A DNA stretch of 64,000 bases from the NCBI RefSeq assembly GCF_003634575.1, contig NZ_RBLJ01000005.1, positions 62,001 through 126,000 of the forward strand. The letters are read 5' to 3'. The DNA comes from Photorhabdus asymbiotica (GTDB taxonomy: Bacteria; Pseudomonadota; Gammaproteobacteria; Enterobacterales; Enterobacteriaceae). The number at the start of each line of letters is the position of its first letter. The first letter of the stretch is position 1. This document shows positions 6,111 to 19,811 of the stretch, in pieces. Under the pieces are notes generated by a model. That model did not search any database. It worked only from the letters and a program-made list of their open reading frames with translations, and was not told the DNA's origin. The position numbers were made by a program, and so were the translations under genes.

Positions 6111-9100
6111 TTACTTCTTATCGCTACCAAAACCAGCATTTAATAGTTCTGCCAGGTTCGCAGTTGCTTCATCTACACTGACCTGCGGTGCTTCGGAAGC
6201 TTCGTTCAACTGACGACGACGCATACGATCCCGATGATAAGCATAACCAGTACCAGCTGGAATCAAACGACCTACGATGACGTTCTCTTTCAAACCACGC
6301 AGCTCATCACGTTTACCAGCAACCGCAGCTTCAGTCAGTACGCGGGTCGTTTCCTGGAACGATGCCGCAGAGATGAAGGATTCAGTTGCCAGAGACGCTT
6401 TAGTAATACCCAACAGATCACGGCCATAAGTTGCAGGGACTTTACCCTCCTGTTCCAGCTTACGGTTTGCCACTTTAACGCGGGCATATTCAACCTGTTC
6501 GCCTTCCAGGAACTCGGAACTACCTGCACTTTCAATGGTTGCTTTACGCAGCATCTGACGAACGATAACCTCAATGTGTTTATCGTTAATCTTAACCCCT
6601 TGCAGGCGGTAAACTTCCTGAACTTCATTGGTGATGTAACGGGTAACCGCATGAACACCACGCAGGCGCAAAATATCGTGTGGAGATTCAGGACCATCAG
6701 AGATCACGTCACCACGTTCAACCACTTCGCCCTCGAACACGTTGAGCTGACGCCATTTAGGAATCATCTCTTCGTAAGCATCACCACCATCCAATGGGGA
6801 GATAACCAAACGGCGTTTGCCCTTGGTTTCTTTACCAAAGGAGACAATACCACTAACTTCAGCCAGAATAGCAGGCTCTTTCGGACGACGTGCTTCGAAC
6901 AAGTCAGCAACACGCGGCAGACCACCGGTAATATCTTTCGTACCGCCGGATTCCTGAGGAATACGTGCTAACGTGTCACCAGCCGAGATGCTGACGCCAT
7001 CGTCCAATTGAACAATTGCTTTACCTGGCAGGAAGTATTGAGCAGGCATATCAGTACCTGGGATCAATACATCATCACCATTGGCATTAACAATTTTCAG
7101 TGCCGGACGCAAGTCTTTACCACTACCAGTACGCTCTGCACTATCCAGAACAACCAATGAAGACAGGCCTGTCAGTTCATCAGTCTGACGAGTAATAGTC
7201 TGACCATCTATCATGTCAGCAAAACGGATGATACCGGATACTTCACTGACAACTGGCATGGTATGTGGGTCCCAGTTAGCAACGGTTTCGCCACCGTTAA
7301 CTGCCTCACCATCACCCTTACCGAGTACCGCACCATAAGGTACTTTATAACTTTCTTTAGTACGGCCAAATTCGTCAATCAGACACAGTTCAGTGTTACG
7401 GGAAGTAATCACCAGCTTGCCTGCGGAGTTCATCACGGATTTAGCATTAAACAGTTTCAAGCTACCTTTGTTACGAACTTGAATACTGGATTCGGCTGCT
7501 GCACGAGATGCCGCACCACCGATGTGGAATGTACGCATCGTCAACTGTGTACCCGGCTCACCGATGGACTGAGCCGCAATAACACCAACAGCTTCACCTT
7601 TATTGATGATGTGTCCGCGAGCAAGGTCACGACCATAACAGTTTGCACAAACACCAAAGTCAGTTTCACAACTTACAACAGAACGTACTTTAATGCTGTC
7701 AACGGAGCTCTCTTCTAACAGATCACACCATTTCTCATTCAGCAAAGTGTTACGTGGCACCAGAATGTCAGCCGTACCTGGTTTCAGAACATCTTCCGCC
7801 GTCACACGACCCAATACACGCTCACGTAGTGGCTCTTTAACATCACCACCTTCAATGACCGGCGTCATCAGAATACCGTCGTGAGTACCACAGTCGTCTT
7901 CTGTAACAACCAAATCCTGTGCCACGTCAACCAGACGACGAGTCAGATAACCGGAGTTCGCTGTTTTCAGTGCGGTATCCGCAAGCCCTTTACGAGCACC
8001 GTGGGTTGAGATGAAGTACTGGAGTACGTTCAAACCTTCGCGGAAGTTTGCTGTGATTGGGGTTTCGATGATGGAACCGTCTGGTTTAGCCATCAAACCA
8101 CGCATACCCGCCAACTGACGGATCTGAGCGGCAGAACCACGCGCACCGGAGTCAGCCATCATAAAGATGCTGTTGAAAGAAACTTGTTGTTCCTCTTCAC
8201 CGTCACGGTTAATCACAGTCTCGGTTGACAGGTTTTCCATCATTGCCTTAGCAACACGCTCGTTTGCTGCGGCCCAGATATCGATAACCTTGTTATAACG
8301 TTCACCGGCTGTCACCAGACCAGACTGGAACTGTTCCTGAATTTCAGCAACTTCCGCTTCCGCTTCTGCAATGATCCCCGCTTTTTTCTCTGGGATAACC
8401 ATGTCGTCGATACCAACCGATGCACCTGAGCGTGCAGCGTAGGCAAAGCCGGTATACATGATTTGGTCAGCGAAGATAACGGTTGGTTTCAGACCCATCA
8501 CACGGTAACAGGTGTTCAACATCTTGGAGATAGCTTTTTTACCCAATGGCTGGTTAACCAGTGAGTAAGGCAGGCCTCTTGGTACAATCATCCACAGGAT
8601 TGCACGACCAATGGTCGTATCAACCAGACCAGTGCTGGTAGTGATATTACCTTCACCGTCTTTCACTTCTTCCGTGATACGGACTTTGACACGGGCATGC
8701 AAAGAAGCCAGACCTGCACGATATACGCGTTCAGCTTCTTTAGGGCCAGTCAAGACCATGCCTTCGCCTTTCGCGTTAACACAGTCACGAGTCATGTAGT
8801 ACAGACCCAAAACAACGTCCTGGGATGGAACGATGATTGGCTCACCACTCGCTGGAGACAGGATGTTGTTGGTAGACATCATCAGCGCACGCGCTTCTAA
8901 CTGGGCTTCCAGTGTCAGCGGTACGTGAACAGCCATCTGGTCACCGTCGAAGTCGGCGTTATAGGCCGCACACACCAGTGGGTGCAATTGAATCGCTTTA
9001 CCTTCGATCAGAACCGGTTCGAATGCCTGAATACCCAAACGGTGAAGTGTCGGTGCACGGTTCAGTAGAACCGGGTGTTCACGAATAACTTCATCTAGGA

Positions 9101-10331
9101 TATCCCAAACAACCGCTTCTTCACGTTCAACCATCTTCTTGGCTGCTTTAATGGTGGTCGCTAAACCACGCAATTCCAGCTTGCCGTAGATAAATGGCTT
9201 GAACAGCTCCAGTGCCATCTTTTTCGGCAGACCACACTGATGCAGACGCAGGTAAGGACCTACGGTGATAACAGAACGACCGGAATAGTCAACACGTTTA
9301 CCTAACAGGTTCTGACGGAAACGACCCTGTTTACCCTTGATCATATCTGCCAGGGATTTCAGAGGACGCTTGTTAGAACCAGTAATTGCACGACCACGAC
9401 GACCGTTATCCAGCAAGGCATCTACCGCTTCCTGCAACATACGTTTTTCGTTGCGAACAATGATATCCGGCGCTGCCAGATCCAGCAGGCGTTTCAAGCG
9501 GTTGTTACGGTTAATAACACGACGATAGAGATCGTTCAGATCCGAAGTGGCAAAACGGCCGCCATCCAGTGGAACCAGTGGACGTAAATCCGGCGGCAGA
9601 ACTGGCAGAACCGTCAGCACCATCCATTCTGGTTTGTTGCCAGACTGAATAAAGGCTTCCAACAGTTTAATACGTTTGGTCAGCTTTTTACGTTTAGTTT
9701 CAGAGTTAGTTTCATTTAACTCTTCACGCAGCGTTTCACACTCATTTTCCAAATCGAGATTTTTCAGCAAAGACTGGATAGCTTCTGCGCCCATCTTCGC
9801 ATCGAATTCATCACCAAACTCTTCCAGCGCATCCAAGTATTGCTCTTCTGTTAGGATCTGACTGCGTTCCAAGCTGGTCATACCGCCTTCTACCACCACA
9901 TAGGATTCGAAGTACAGTACACGCTCAATATCACGCAGCGGCATATCCAGCAACAAACCGATGCGAGATGGCAATGATTTCAGGAACCAAATGTGTGCAG
10001 TCGGAGAAGCCAGTTCAATGTGACCCATACGCTCACGACGAACTTTAGTTTGGGTAACTTCTACACCACACTTCTCACAAATTACACCACGGTGTTTCAA
10101 GCGCTTATATTTACCACACAAGCACTCATAGTCTTTTACCGGTCCGAAAATACGGGCGCAGAAAAGGCCGTCACGCTCAGGTTTGAACGTGCGGTAGTTA
10201 ATAGTTTCCGGCTTTTTCACTTCACCAAACGACCACGAACGGATCATATCTGGTGAGGCCAGAGCAATTTTGATCGCATCAAACTCTTCGGTCTTAGTTT
10301 GCGCTTTCAGAAACTTCAATAAGTCTTTCAC
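6111..10331 (-). CDS. rpoC: RNA polymerase beta' subunit
   Basis: Start chosen at GTG 10329-10331, giving the standard [11 protein letters not shown]-terminus with AGGAG eight bases before; the open frame extends 25 codons further upstream but this is leader. 1406 aa, the E. coli size. The N-terminal zinc-binding cysteines ([20 protein letters not shown]), the catalytic Mg-binding NADFDGD, bridge-helix/trigger-loop sequences ([16 protein letters not shown]) and the second zinc site ([13 protein letters not shown]) are all present. Forms the active centre with RpoB; last gene of the beta operon. Confidence 0.98.
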   Translation of the reverse strand: MKDLLKFLKAQTKTEEFDAIKIALASPDMIRSWSFGEVKKPETINYRTFKPERDGLFCARIFGPVKDYECLCGKYKRLKHRGVICEKCGVEVTQTKVRRERMGHIELASPTAHIWFLKSLPSRIGLLLDMPLRDIERVLYFESYVVVEGGMTSLERSQILTEEQYLDALEEFGDEFDAKMGAEAIQSLLKNLDLENECETLREELNETNSETKRKKLTKRIKLLEAFIQSGNKPEWMVLTVLPVLPPDLRPLVPLDGGRFATSDLNDLYRRVINRNNRLKRLLDLAAPDIIVRNEKRMLQEAVDALLDNGRRGRAITGSNKRPLKSLADMIKGKQGRFRQNLLGKRVDYSGRSVITVGPYLRLHQCGLPKKMALELFKPFIYGKLELRGLATTIKAAKKMVEREEAVVWDILDEVIREHPVLLNRAPTLHRLGIQAFEPVLIEGKAIQLHPLVCAAYNADFDGDQMAVHVPLTLEAQLEARALMMSTNNILSPASGEPIIVPSQDVVLGLYYMTRDCVNAKGEGMVLTGPKEAERVYRAGLASLHARVKVRITEEVKDGEGNITTSTGLVDTTIGRAILWMIVPRGLPYSLVNQPLGKKAISKMLNTCYRVMGLKPTVIFADQIMYTGFAYAARSGASVGIDDMVIPEKKAGIIAEAEAEVAEIQEQFQSGLVTAGERYNKVIDIWAAANERVAKAMMENLSTETVINRDGEEEQQVSFNSIFMMADSGARGSAAQIRQLAGMRGLMAKPDGSIIETPITANFREGLNVLQYFISTHGARKGLADTALKTANSGYLTRRLVDVAQDLVVTEDDCGTHDGILMTPVIEGGDVKEPLRERVLGRVTAEDVLKPGTADILVPRNTLLNEKWCDLLEESSVDSIKVRSVVSCETDFGVCANCYGRDLARGHIINKGEAVGVIAAQSIGEPGTQLTMRTFHIGGAASRAAAESSIQVRNKGSLKLFNAKSVMNSAGKLVITSRNTELCLIDEFGRTKESYKVPYGAVLGKGDGEAVNGGETVANWDPHTMPVVSEVSGIIRFADMIDGQTITRQTDELTGLSSLVVLDSAERTGSGKDLRPALKIVNANGDDVLIPGTDMPAQYFLPGKAIVQLDDGVSISAGDTLARIPQESGGTKDITGGLPRVADLFEARRPKEPAILAEVSGIVSFGKETKGKRRLVISPLDGGDAYEEMIPKWRQLNVFEGEVVERGDVISDGPESPHDILRLRGVHAVTRYITNEVQEVYRLQGVKINDKHIEVIVRQMLRKATIESAGSSEFLEGEQVEYARVKVANRKLEQEGKVPATYGRDLLGITKASLATESFISAASFQETTRVLTEAAVAGKRDELRGLKENVIVGRLIPAGTGYAYHRDRMRRRQLNEASEAPQVSVDEATANLAELLNAGFGSDKK

Positions 10332-10461
10332 GAAATGGCTCCTGTCGGAGTTAGACCTGTCAGGAGAGCGACCCATGTCACTCCCCCCTATAACCAGTGC
10401 AACCACTGGCTGGTAAACTGCCCGTCATATCCATTCAGGGCAGTACCAGCGGGAATACGAT

Positions 10462-13400
10462 TTACTCGTCTTCCAGCTCGATGTTGATACCCAGAGAGCG
10501 GATCTCTTTCAACAATACGTTAAAGGATTCCGGCATACCTGGTTCCATCTGGTGGTTGCCATCCACGATGTTTTTATACATCTTGGTACGGCCGTTAACA
10601 TCGTCGGACTTGACGGTGAGCATCTCCTGCAAGGTGTATGCAGCACCATATGCTTCCAATGCCCACACCTCCATCTCACCGAAGCGTTGACCACCGAACT
10701 GCGCTTTACCACCCAGCGGTTGCTGGGTAACCAAGCTATACGAACCGGTTGAACGAGCGTGCATCTTGTCATCCACCAAGTGATTCAGTTTCAACATATA
10801 CATGTAACCAACGGTAACCTGACGTTCGAATTGTTCACCGGTACGACCATCAAACAGAGTAATCTGACCAGAAGTTGGTAAGTCACCCAGTTTTAGCAGC
10901 TCTTTAATTTCTTTCTCTTTCGCACCGTCAAACACCGGTGTCGCAATTGGCATGCCTTTTTTCAGGTTTTCTGCCAGACGAAGAACTTCTTCATCAGAGA
11001 AAGTGTTCAGATCAACTTTCTGACGGGTTTCATCACCCAAGTCATAAGCTTTCTGGATAAATTCACGCAGTTTGGCAACTTCCTGCTGTTGTTTCAGCAT
11101 TGCATTGATCTTGTCACCAATACCTTTCGCAGCCATGCCCAAGTGAGTTTCCAGGATCTGACCAATGTTCATACGTGATGGTACGCCCAGTGGGTTCAGT
11201 ACGATATCTACCGGAGTGCCGTTTTCATCGTAAGGCATATCTTCGATCGGGTTGATCTTGGAGATAACACCCTTGTTACCATGGCGACCTGCCATCTTAT
11301 CACCAGGCTGAATTTGACGTTTAACCGCCAGATAAACTTTAACGATTTTCAGTACGCCAGGTGCCAGATCATCGCCCTGAGTGATCTTACGACGTTTAGC
11401 ATCCAGTTTTTTCTCGAACTCAGCTTTCAGTTCGTCATACTGTTCAGCCAACTGTTCTAACTGATTCTGTTTCTCTTCATCAGCCAGCCCCAGTTCCAAC
11501 CAACGCTCACGAGGTAGTTTGTCAAGTTTTTCAGCTTCTATACCACCAGAAACCAGTACAGAACGGATACGCGCGAACAACCCTGCTTCAAAAATTTGCA
11601 ACTCTTCTGTCAGGTCTTTCTTAGCCTGACGCAATTGCATCTCTTCAATTTCCAGAGCACGCTTATCTTTTTCTACTCCGTCACGGGTAAATACCTGTAC
11701 GTCGATAACCGTACCGGATACGCCATTTGGTACGCGCAGAGAAGAGTCTTTAACATCAGACGCTTTCTCACCGAAGATAGCACGCAGTAGTTTTTCTTCT
11801 GGTGTCAGTTGGGTTTCACCTTTAGGTGTCACTTTACCAACCAGAATGTCGCCGCCGGTCACTTCTGCACCAATATAAACAATACCGGATTCATCCAATT
11901 TGGAGAGTGCAGCTTCACCCACGTTAGGGATGTCAGCGGTGATCTCTTCAGGCCCTAATTTGGTATCACGAGATACACAAGCCAATTCCTGAATATGAAT
12001 GGTTGTAAAGCGATCTTCCTGAACAACACGCTCAGAAACTAAGATAGAGTCCTCGAAGTTATAACCATTCCATGGCATGAACGCCACGCGCATGTTCTGA
12101 CCCAGTGCCAACTCACCCAAATCAGTGGATGGCCCATCAGCCAGTACATCACCGCGTTCTACTGGTTCAGCCAAAGAAACACACGGCATTTGGTTAATAC
12201 AGGTGTTCTGGTTAGAACGGGTGTATTTAGTCAGGTTATAGATATCAATACCTGCTTCACCCGGATACATTTCATCTTCGTTTACTTTGATAACGATACG
12301 AGATGCATCAACGTACTGAACCACACCACCGCGTTTAGCTACAGAAGTTACCCCTGAGTCAACCGCTACCGCCCGTTCCATGCCTGTACCAACCAACGGC
12401 TTATCAGCACGCAGAGTAGGAACAGCCTGACGTTGCATGTTTGCACCCATCAATGCACGGTTTGCGTCATCATGTTCTAGGAATGGGATCAAGGAAGCAC
12501 CAACCGAAACCACTTGCTGGGTAGAAACGTCCATATATTCAACTTGTTCACGGTTGAATAAGCTAGATTCACCAAAGTTACGGCAAGTTATCAGATCTTC
12601 AACAAAGTGGCCTTCATCATCTAATACGGTGTTTGCCTGCGCGATAACGAAGTTACCTTCTTCAATCGCAGACAGATAATGAATTTCATCAGTTACAACG
12701 CCGTCACGAACCAAACGGTATGGGGTTTCAAGGAAACCATACTCGTTAGTCTGTGCATAAACCGACAATGAGTTAATCAGGCCGATGTTCGGACCTTCCG
12801 GGGTTTCGATTGGACATACACGGCCATAGTGAGTTGGATGTACGTCACGCACTTCGAAGCCCGCACGCTCACGAGTCAAACCACCTGGGCCCAACGCAGA
12901 AATACGGCGTTTGTGGGTAATTTCAGAAAGCGGGTTGTTTTGGTCCATAAACTGAGACAGCTGGCTAGAACCAAAGAATTCTTTCACTGCGGCTGAAATC
13001 GGCTTAGCGTTGATCATGTCCTGAGGCATCAGAGTATCCAAATCACCCAGAGACAGACGCTCTTTAACTGCGCGCTCAACACGTACCAAACCAACACGGA
13101 ACTGGTTTTCTGCCATTTCCCCAACGGAACGGATACGACGGTTACCTAAGTGGTCAATATCGTCGACTTCACCTTTACCATTACGGATATCAATGAGTTT
13201 TTTCATGACATCAATAATGTCATCTTTACTCAGAATACCAGAGCCTTCAACTTCTTCCCGGCTCAGTGAACGGTTGAACTTCATACGACCAACCGCAGAA
13301 AGATCATAGCGATCTTCTGAGAAGAACAGATTTTCAAACAGATTTTCTGCCGCTTCACGGGTTGGCGGCTCGCCAGGACGCATCATGCGATAAATCTCAA

Positions 13401-14490
13401 CCAAAGCACTCAAGCGGTCATTGGTTGGATCAACACGTAGTGTCTCGGAAATATACGCACCATGATCTAAGTCGTTGGTGAACAAGGTTTCGATAGATTT
13501 GTGACCAGCCTGACTCAAACGTGCCAGCAGATCCAAAGAGAGTTCCATGTTAGCAGCACAGATAATTTCACCTGTATTGACATCAATGTAGTCTCTTGCA
13601 ACAACTTTACCCGCGATGTATTCAACAGGAACCTCAATACGGTTCACGTCGTCTTTTTCTAACTGGCGGATATGACGTGCGGTAATACGACGGCCTTTTT
13701 CAACATAAACCTTGCCGTTTGCTTCAATATCAAAAGAAGCAGTTTCACCGCGCAAACGTTCTGGTACCAGCGTCATTTGCAGCCTGTTGTCACGAATTTC
13801 GAAAATCGTTTTACTGAAGAACAGATTCAAGATCTCTTCAGTGCTGTAATCCATTGCACGCAGAATAATAGTTGCCGGCAATTTACGACGGCGGTCAATA
13901 CGTACAAATAGGTTATCTTTTGGATCAAATTCGAAATCTAACCAGGAACCACGGTAAGGGATAATGCGTGCGTTATACAGCACCTTACCGGATGAGTGTG
14001 TTTTACCCTTATCGCTATCAAAGAATACACCAGGACTACGATGTAACTGGGAAACAATAACCCTTTCAGTACCGTTGATAACAAAAGTACCATTGTCAGT
14101 CATGAGTGGAATTTCACCCATGTAGACTTCTTGTTCTTTAATGTCTTTGACCGTGCCTTCCGGTGCTTCACGTTCATAGATAACCAGACGCAATTTAACG
14201 CGCAGAGGTGCAGAATAAGTTACACCGCGAATCTGGCACTCTTTAACATCAAACACTGGCTCACCAAGACGGTAGCTCACGTATTGCAGCTCCGAACTGC
14301 CGCTGTAGCTCTGAATTGGGAATACAGAACGGAATGCTGCTTCTAAACCATTCTGGCCTTCTGGATCTTGCTCGATAAACTTCTGGAACGAGTCAAGTTG
14401 GATAGAAAGGAGATAAGGTACGTCCAACACTTGGGGACGCTTACCAAAATCCTTACGAATACGTTTTTTCTCGGTATAGGAGTAAACCAT
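10462..14490 (-). CDS. rpoB: RNA polymerase beta subunit
   Basis: 1342 aa, E. coli length. The rifampicin pocket ([19 protein letters not shown] then [11 protein letters not shown]) carries the susceptible residues Asp, His and Ser at the usual resistance positions. The flap, beta-beta' contacts and C-terminal [19 protein letters not shown] are normal. It follows the rplL-rpoB attenuator and precedes rpoC by 130 bp. Confidence 0.98.
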   Translation of the reverse strand: MVYSYTEKKRIRKDFGKRPQVLDVPYLLSIQLDSFQKFIEQDPEGQNGLEAAFRSVFPIQSYSGSSELQYVSYRLGEPVFDVKECQIRGVTYSAPLRVKLRLVIYEREAPEGTVKDIKEQEVYMGEIPLMTDNGTFVINGTERVIVSQLHRSPGVFFDSDKGKTHSSGKVLYNARIIPYRGSWLDFEFDPKDNLFVRIDRRRKLPATIILRAMDYSTEEILNLFFSKTIFEIRDNRLQMTLVPERLRGETASFDIEANGKVYVEKGRRITARHIRQLEKDDVNRIEVPVEYIAGKVVARDYIDVNTGEIICAANMELSLDLLARLSQAGHKSIETLFTNDLDHGAYISETLRVDPTNDRLSALVEIYRMMRPGEPPTREAAENLFENLFFSEDRYDLSAVGRMKFNRSLSREEVEGSGILSKDDIIDVMKKLIDIRNGKGEVDDIDHLGNRRIRSVGEMAENQFRVGLVRVERAVKERLSLGDLDTLMPQDMINAKPISAAVKEFFGSSQLSQFMDQNNPLSEITHKRRISALGPGGLTRERAGFEVRDVHPTHYGRVCPIETPEGPNIGLINSLSVYAQTNEYGFLETPYRLVRDGVVTDEIHYLSAIEEGNFVIAQANTVLDDEGHFVEDLITCRNFGESSLFNREQVEYMDVSTQQVVSVGASLIPFLEHDDANRALMGANMQRQAVPTLRADKPLVGTGMERAVAVDSGVTSVAKRGGVVQYVDASRIVIKVNEDEMYPGEAGIDIYNLTKYTRSNQNTCINQMPCVSLAEPVERGDVLADGPSTDLGELALGQNMRVAFMPWNGYNFEDSILVSERVVQEDRFTTIHIQELACVSRDTKLGPEEITADIPNVGEAALSKLDESGIVYIGAEVTGGDILVGKVTPKGETQLTPEEKLLRAIFGEKASDVKDSSLRVPNGVSGTVIDVQVFTRDGVEKDKRALEIEEMQLRQAKKDLTEELQIFEAGLFARIRSVLVSGGIEAEKLDKLPRERWLELGLADEEKQNQLEQLAEQYDELKAEFEKKLDAKRRKITQGDDLAPGVLKIVKVYLAVKRQIQPGDKMAGRHGNKGVISKINPIEDMPYDENGTPVDIVLNPLGVPSRMNIGQILETHLGMAAKGIGDKINAMLKQQQEVAKLREFIQKAYDLGDETRQKVDLNTFSDEEVLRLAENLKKGMPIATPVFDGAKEKEIKELLKLGDLPTSGQITLFDGRTGEQFERQVTVGYMYMLKLNHLVDDKMHARSTGSYSLVTQQPLGGKAQFGGQRFGEMEVWALEAYGAAYTLQEMLTVKSDDVNGRTKMYKNIVDGNHQMEPGMPESFNVLLKEIRSLGINIELEDE

Positions 14491-14756
14491 AGGGTTCCTC
14501 AGCTCGCTGATCAGTGACCCACTCTGCCCGCCCTAAAGGACAGATCTTTACGACACTATTTTTTCGAACAGAAAATTGAATTATTTTCCGTAATACTCAT
14601 TACTATTACTCTTAAATCATTTCATTGCGTTACCTTACTACCGAGCTACCCGAGTGGATCGTAGCTGAGAACGCAGTATATTAAGTCGTCAATAGGAAAA
14701 AGTATTTGGGGTTAATTAGTAGCCAAATAGTGGAAATGCTAATAATACCCTACAGC
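14491..14756 (-). other. rpoB leader
   Basis: Untranslated leader between the attenuator and the rpoB start. In E. coli this interval holds an RNase III processing stem; I could not delimit an equivalent stem with confidence. Confidence 0.5.
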
Positions 14757-14790
14757 GCAAAAAGGCTGGTGACCAAAAAATCACCAGCCG
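14757..14790 (-). terminator. rplL-rpoB attenuator hairpin
   Basis: On the minus strand GGCTGGTGA-TTTTTTGG-TCACCAGCC followed by TTTTTGC: a nine-base stem and U-tract almost identical in form to the E. coli attenuator that lets about one in five transcripts continue from rplL into rpoBC. A smaller stem (CAGCCT/AGGCTG, 14792-14811) precedes it. Confidence 0.85.
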
Positions 14791-14828
14791 TCAGCCTCTA
14801 AAGTCAGGCTGCTAACTTAAAACTGAAC

Positions 14829-15194
14829 TTACTTGATCTCAACAGAAGCGCCTGCTTCTTCCAGAGATTTTTTCAGTGCTTCAGCGTCATCTTTGCTGAT
14901 AGCTTCTTTCAGTACAGCCGGAGCGCTCTCAACCAGATCTTTTGCTTCTTTCAGACCCAGGCCAGTTGCTCCACGTACTGCTTTGATAACAGCAACTTTG
15001 TTACCGCCAATAGCGGACAGAACAACGTCAAACTCGGTTTTTTCTTCAACAGCTTCAGCCGCACCAGCAACAACAGCTACCGCTGCCGCAGCAGAAACGC
15101 CGAATTTCTCTTCCATTGCAGTGATCAGCTCAACAACATCCATAACGGACATTGTGGCAACTGTGTCCAGAATTTGTTCTTTAGTGATAGACAT
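14829..15194 (-). CDS. rplL: 50S ribosomal protein L7/L12
   Basis: 121 aa: N-terminal dimerisation helices ([19 protein letters not shown]), Ala/Val-rich hinge, and C-terminal factor-binding domain ([23 protein letters not shown]). Four copies form the stalk on L10 and recruit EF-Tu and EF-G. It lies 63 bp after rplJ and is translated from the same mRNA. Confidence 0.98.
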   Translation of the reverse strand: MSITKEQILDTVATMSVMDVVELITAMEEKFGVSAAAAVAVVAGAAEAVEEKTEFDVVLSAIGGNKVAVIKAVRGATGLGLKEAKDLVESAPAVLKEAISKDDAEALKKSLEEAGASVEIK

Positions 15195-15257
15195 AACAAG
15201 TGTTCCTAAAATTCAGAAATAATTTATACGTTAAAAAGCACGAGAGGGGCCTGGCAA

Positions 15258-15755
15258 TTAAGCCGCCTCTCTCTTCTCGCGTAATGCAGCCAGAGTACGA
15301 ACCAGTTTGCCTGCAACGGCTTCTTTCATGGTTGACATCAGGCGTGCGATTGCTTCTTCGTAAGTTGGGAGTGTTGCCAAACGGTCAATATTGGCCGCAG
15401 AGATAAACTCACCTTCAAAGGCTGCTGCTTTAATCTCGAATGCTGGATTCGCTTTCGCGAACTCTTTGAACAAACGAGCAGCGGCGCCCGGATGTTCGTT
15501 AGAGAAAGCAATCAAGGTTGGACCAATAAACGCTTCTTTCAGGCACTCATAAGCAGTACCTTCAACCGCACGGCGGATCAGTGTGTTACGCACAACACGG
15601 ATGTAAACGCCAGCTTCGCGACCTGCTTTACGCAGTTCAGTCATTTTATCTACGGCAACGCCACGGGAATCCGCAACAACCGCAGACAGCGCGCCTTTGG
15701 CTACTTCGCTGACTTCAGCAACAATCGCTTGTTTGTCTTGAAGATTTAGTGCCAT
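15258..15755 (-). CDS. rplJ: 50S ribosomal protein L10
   Basis: 165 aa, family length; [15 protein letters not shown] start and Ala-rich C-terminal helix that anchors L7/L12 dimers. In relatives the L10-L12 complex binds the rplJ leader to repress its own translation; a long leader is present here (15756-16012). Confidence 0.98.
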   Translation of the reverse strand: MALNLQDKQAIVAEVSEVAKGALSAVVADSRGVAVDKMTELRKAGREAGVYIRVVRNTLIRRAVEGTAYECLKEAFIGPTLIAFSNEHPGAAARLFKEFAKANPAFEIKAAAFEGEFISAANIDRLATLPTYEEAIARLMSTMKEAVAGKLVRTLAALREKREAA

Positions 15756-16012
15756 TAGCTTCTTGCTCCTGGATTAACCGGGAAAAACCCGGAACTCACA
15801 TCACTCATAACACCTCAAAAGTGCTTGAGCTCTAAAACACGGTGAGCAGAATCCAGAAATGAATTTCATTTGGCTCTGTCACCGTCTACGCAGGAATATT
15901 AAGTAATCAATTACACCTGCGGTCTTGGACGGGGCTTGGATTAGGCCAAGCTCCAACCGAAAATTTTTTGTTCAACTAATAAATAATCTACCAGCTAAAC
16001 ATAAGGCGCCAA
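15756..16012 (-). promoter_or_regulatory. rplJ mRNA leader (autoregulatory in relatives)
   Basis: A roughly 250-nt transcribed leader between promoter PL10 and rplJ with no ORF. In E. coli this RNA binds L10(L12)4. The length fits; the binding fold itself was not verified. Confidence 0.6.
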
Positions 16013-16041
16013 ATTTTAGACAAATCTGACGCCAAGGTAAA
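16013..16041 (-). promoter_or_regulatory. rplJ promoter (PL10)
   Basis: Minus strand: -35 TTTACC (16036-16041), 17-bp spacer, -10 TAAAAT (16013-16018). Position and sequence match the E. coli PL10 arrangement between rplA and rplJ. Confidence 0.75.
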
Positions 16042-16064
16042 GCAATAATCACATTCAGCTAAAA

Positions 16065-17210
<1,146 letters not shown>

Positions 17211-17300
17211 CTATGTGGGTGATATCGCCTATTTAAAAGGCTCCCCTGTTATTTCAGCCCCGCCTTTTCAGGCCAAGCCACTAAAAACAAAAGGCGCGGA

Positions 17301-17329
17301 ATTGTATATTGATTTCCCGCCTATTACAA
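17301..17329 (-). promoter_or_regulatory. rplK promoter (PL11)
   Basis: Minus strand: -35 TTGTAA (17324-17329), 17-bp spacer, -10 TACAAT (17301-17306), in the 154-bp nusG-rplK gap, as in E. coli. Confidence 0.72.
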
Positions 17330-17352
17330 GCCAGAGAAGATACAGCTAAAAA

Positions 17353-17898
17353 TTAAACTTTCTCTACCTGACTGAAATCCAGCTCAACCGGTGTCGCGCG
17401 ACCAAAGATAGAAACCGATACTTTCAGGCGGCTCTTCTCGTAATCAACTTCTTCCACAACACCATTGAAGTCTGCGAATGGGCCATCGCTGACACGAACC
17501 ATTTCGCCTGGCTCGAACAATGTTTTTGGCCGTGGTTTATCACCAACCTGCTGAAGACGATTCATAATCGCATCAACTTCTTTATCGCTGATTGGTGCCG
17601 GACGGTCAGATGTGCCACCGATAAAGCCCATGACACGTGGTACGCTGCGAACAAGATGCCATGTCGCATCGTTCATAATCATTTGTACCAGCACATATCC
17701 AGGGAAGAATTTACGTTCACTCTTGCGACGCTGGCCGCTACGAATCTCAACAACTTCCTCTGTTGGCACCATCACTTCGCCAAAAGAATCTTCCATATCA
17801 TGCAATTTGATATGTTCACGTAAAGATTGTGCAACACGACCTTCAAACCCGGAGAATGCCTGTATGACATACCAACGTTTTTTTGGGGAATCTGACAT
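17353..17898 (-). CDS. nusG: Transcription antitermination/elongation factor NusG
   Basis: 181 aa, E. coli length. N-terminal NGN domain ([28 protein letters not shown]) and a C-terminal KOW domain ([22 protein letters not shown]). It couples RNA polymerase with Rho and ribosomes. The ATG follows the secE stop without a gap. Confidence 0.98.
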   Translation of the reverse strand: MSDSPKKRWYVIQAFSGFEGRVAQSLREHIKLHDMEDSFGEVMVPTEEVVEIRSGQRRKSERKFFPGYVLVQMIMNDATWHLVRSVPRVMGFIGGTSDRPAPISDKEVDAIMNRLQQVGDKPRPKTLFEPGEMVRVSDGPFADFNGVVEEVDYEKSRLKVSVSIFGRATPVELDFSQVEKV

Positions 17899-18282
17899 TT
17901 AGAACCTCAGGCCTGTAATAAATGAAACTAAACGCACCAGGATACCGTCAAGACCCCAGAGGATCAAAGACATCAATGCAGTGACTGCCGCAACAATCAA
18001 AGTCGTGTGCAGCGCTTCCTGGCGAGTTGGCCAAATGACTTTGCGCATTTCAATGCGGGCTTCACGAGCGAAAGCCAATGTGGTTTTACCTTTTGCAGTC
18101 CAAAGCGCAGCCGCTCCCGCAAGAGCAACAATAACAACAACTGCTATCGCACGCAGAGGAAGACTATACTCTCGATAAAGGTAGTTCCCAACAATAGCAA
18201 CCGTCAATAAAACTGCTACTAATAGCCATTTCACTACCTCAAGACTGCGCCTGCTCCCTTGAGCATCGGTATTCGCACTCAT
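17899..18282 (-). CDS. secE: Preprotein translocase subunit SecE
   Basis: 127 aa with three hydrophobic helices (two N-terminal, about residues 18-35 and 44-62, and the essential C-terminal one, about 93-115) and the conserved [16 protein letters not shown] amphipathic segment. Clamps SecY in the inner-membrane SecYEG channel. Co-transcribed with nusG. Confidence 0.97.
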   Translation of the reverse strand: MSANTDAQGSRRSLEVVKWLLVAVLLTVAIVGNYLYREYSLPLRAIAVVVIVALAGAAALWTAKGKTTLAFAREARIEMRKVIWPTRQEALHTTLIVAAVTALMSLILWGLDGILVRLVSFITGLRF

Positions 18283-18370
18283 AAACCAACCTGTAACTAT
18301 GATTTAATATAGATAGCCAGCTTGCCTCGCAAGAGCAAAACAAATCAGACCGAACCAAAAAATTTGAGTG

Positions 18371-18399
18371 ATTGTATCTGACTTGGCACCATAATTCAG
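18371..18399 (-). promoter_or_regulatory. Probable secE-nusG promoter
   Basis: Minus strand: CTGAAT (18394-18399), 17-bp spacer, TACAAT (18371-18376). The -35 is weak but the spacing and site, after the tuf terminator, are right. Confidence 0.55.
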
Positions 18400-18448
18400 T
18401 ATGGCATTACATATCTGAGAGATATATAGCCAATTCGTTGCATCAGAG

Positions 18449-18492
18449 CCTATCTCACCAATGATTAAAAACAACCATTGATGAGATAGGTT
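18449..18492. repeat. Intergenic imperfect palindrome between tuf terminator and secE promoter
   Basis: Long inverted repeat: CCTATCTCA then a mostly complementary CAATG arm, a roughly 15-base loop, and TGAGATAGG. About 14 paired bases with a one-base bulge. It is separate from the tuf terminator; function unknown. Confidence 0.6.
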
Positions 18493-18510
18493 CTTTATAA
18501 AACAACGTGC

Positions 18511-18538
18511 AAAAAGGGCATCTGTTGATGCCCTTTTA
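18511..18538 (-). terminator. tuf terminator
   Basis: Minus strand GGGCATC-AACA-GATGCCC followed by TTTTTGC. This hairpin resembles the one after tufB (not tufA) in E. coli, supporting a tufB-type 3' junction. Confidence 0.82.
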
Positions 18539-18556
18539 GAGTAATCACATCAAAAA

Positions 18557-19789
<1,233 letters not shown>

Positions 19790-19811
19790 CTAGATATTAA
19801 ACCCGAAAAAC

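Noticed and set aside
6234-6971. 245-aa plus-strand ORF and many other long frames opposite rpoB, rpoC, fusA, tuf and rplA
   Set aside because: Antisense shadows of strongly biased core genes; no ribosome sites or recognisable proteins.
10332-10406. N-terminal extension of rpoC
   Set aside because: The conserved protein starts at the GTG at 10331 with its own AGGAG site; the upstream frame is leader.
18283-18556. tRNA gene between tuf and secE (as near tufB in E. coli)
   Set aside because: No cloverleaf or tRNA consensus sequence; only a terminator, a palindrome and a promoter are present.
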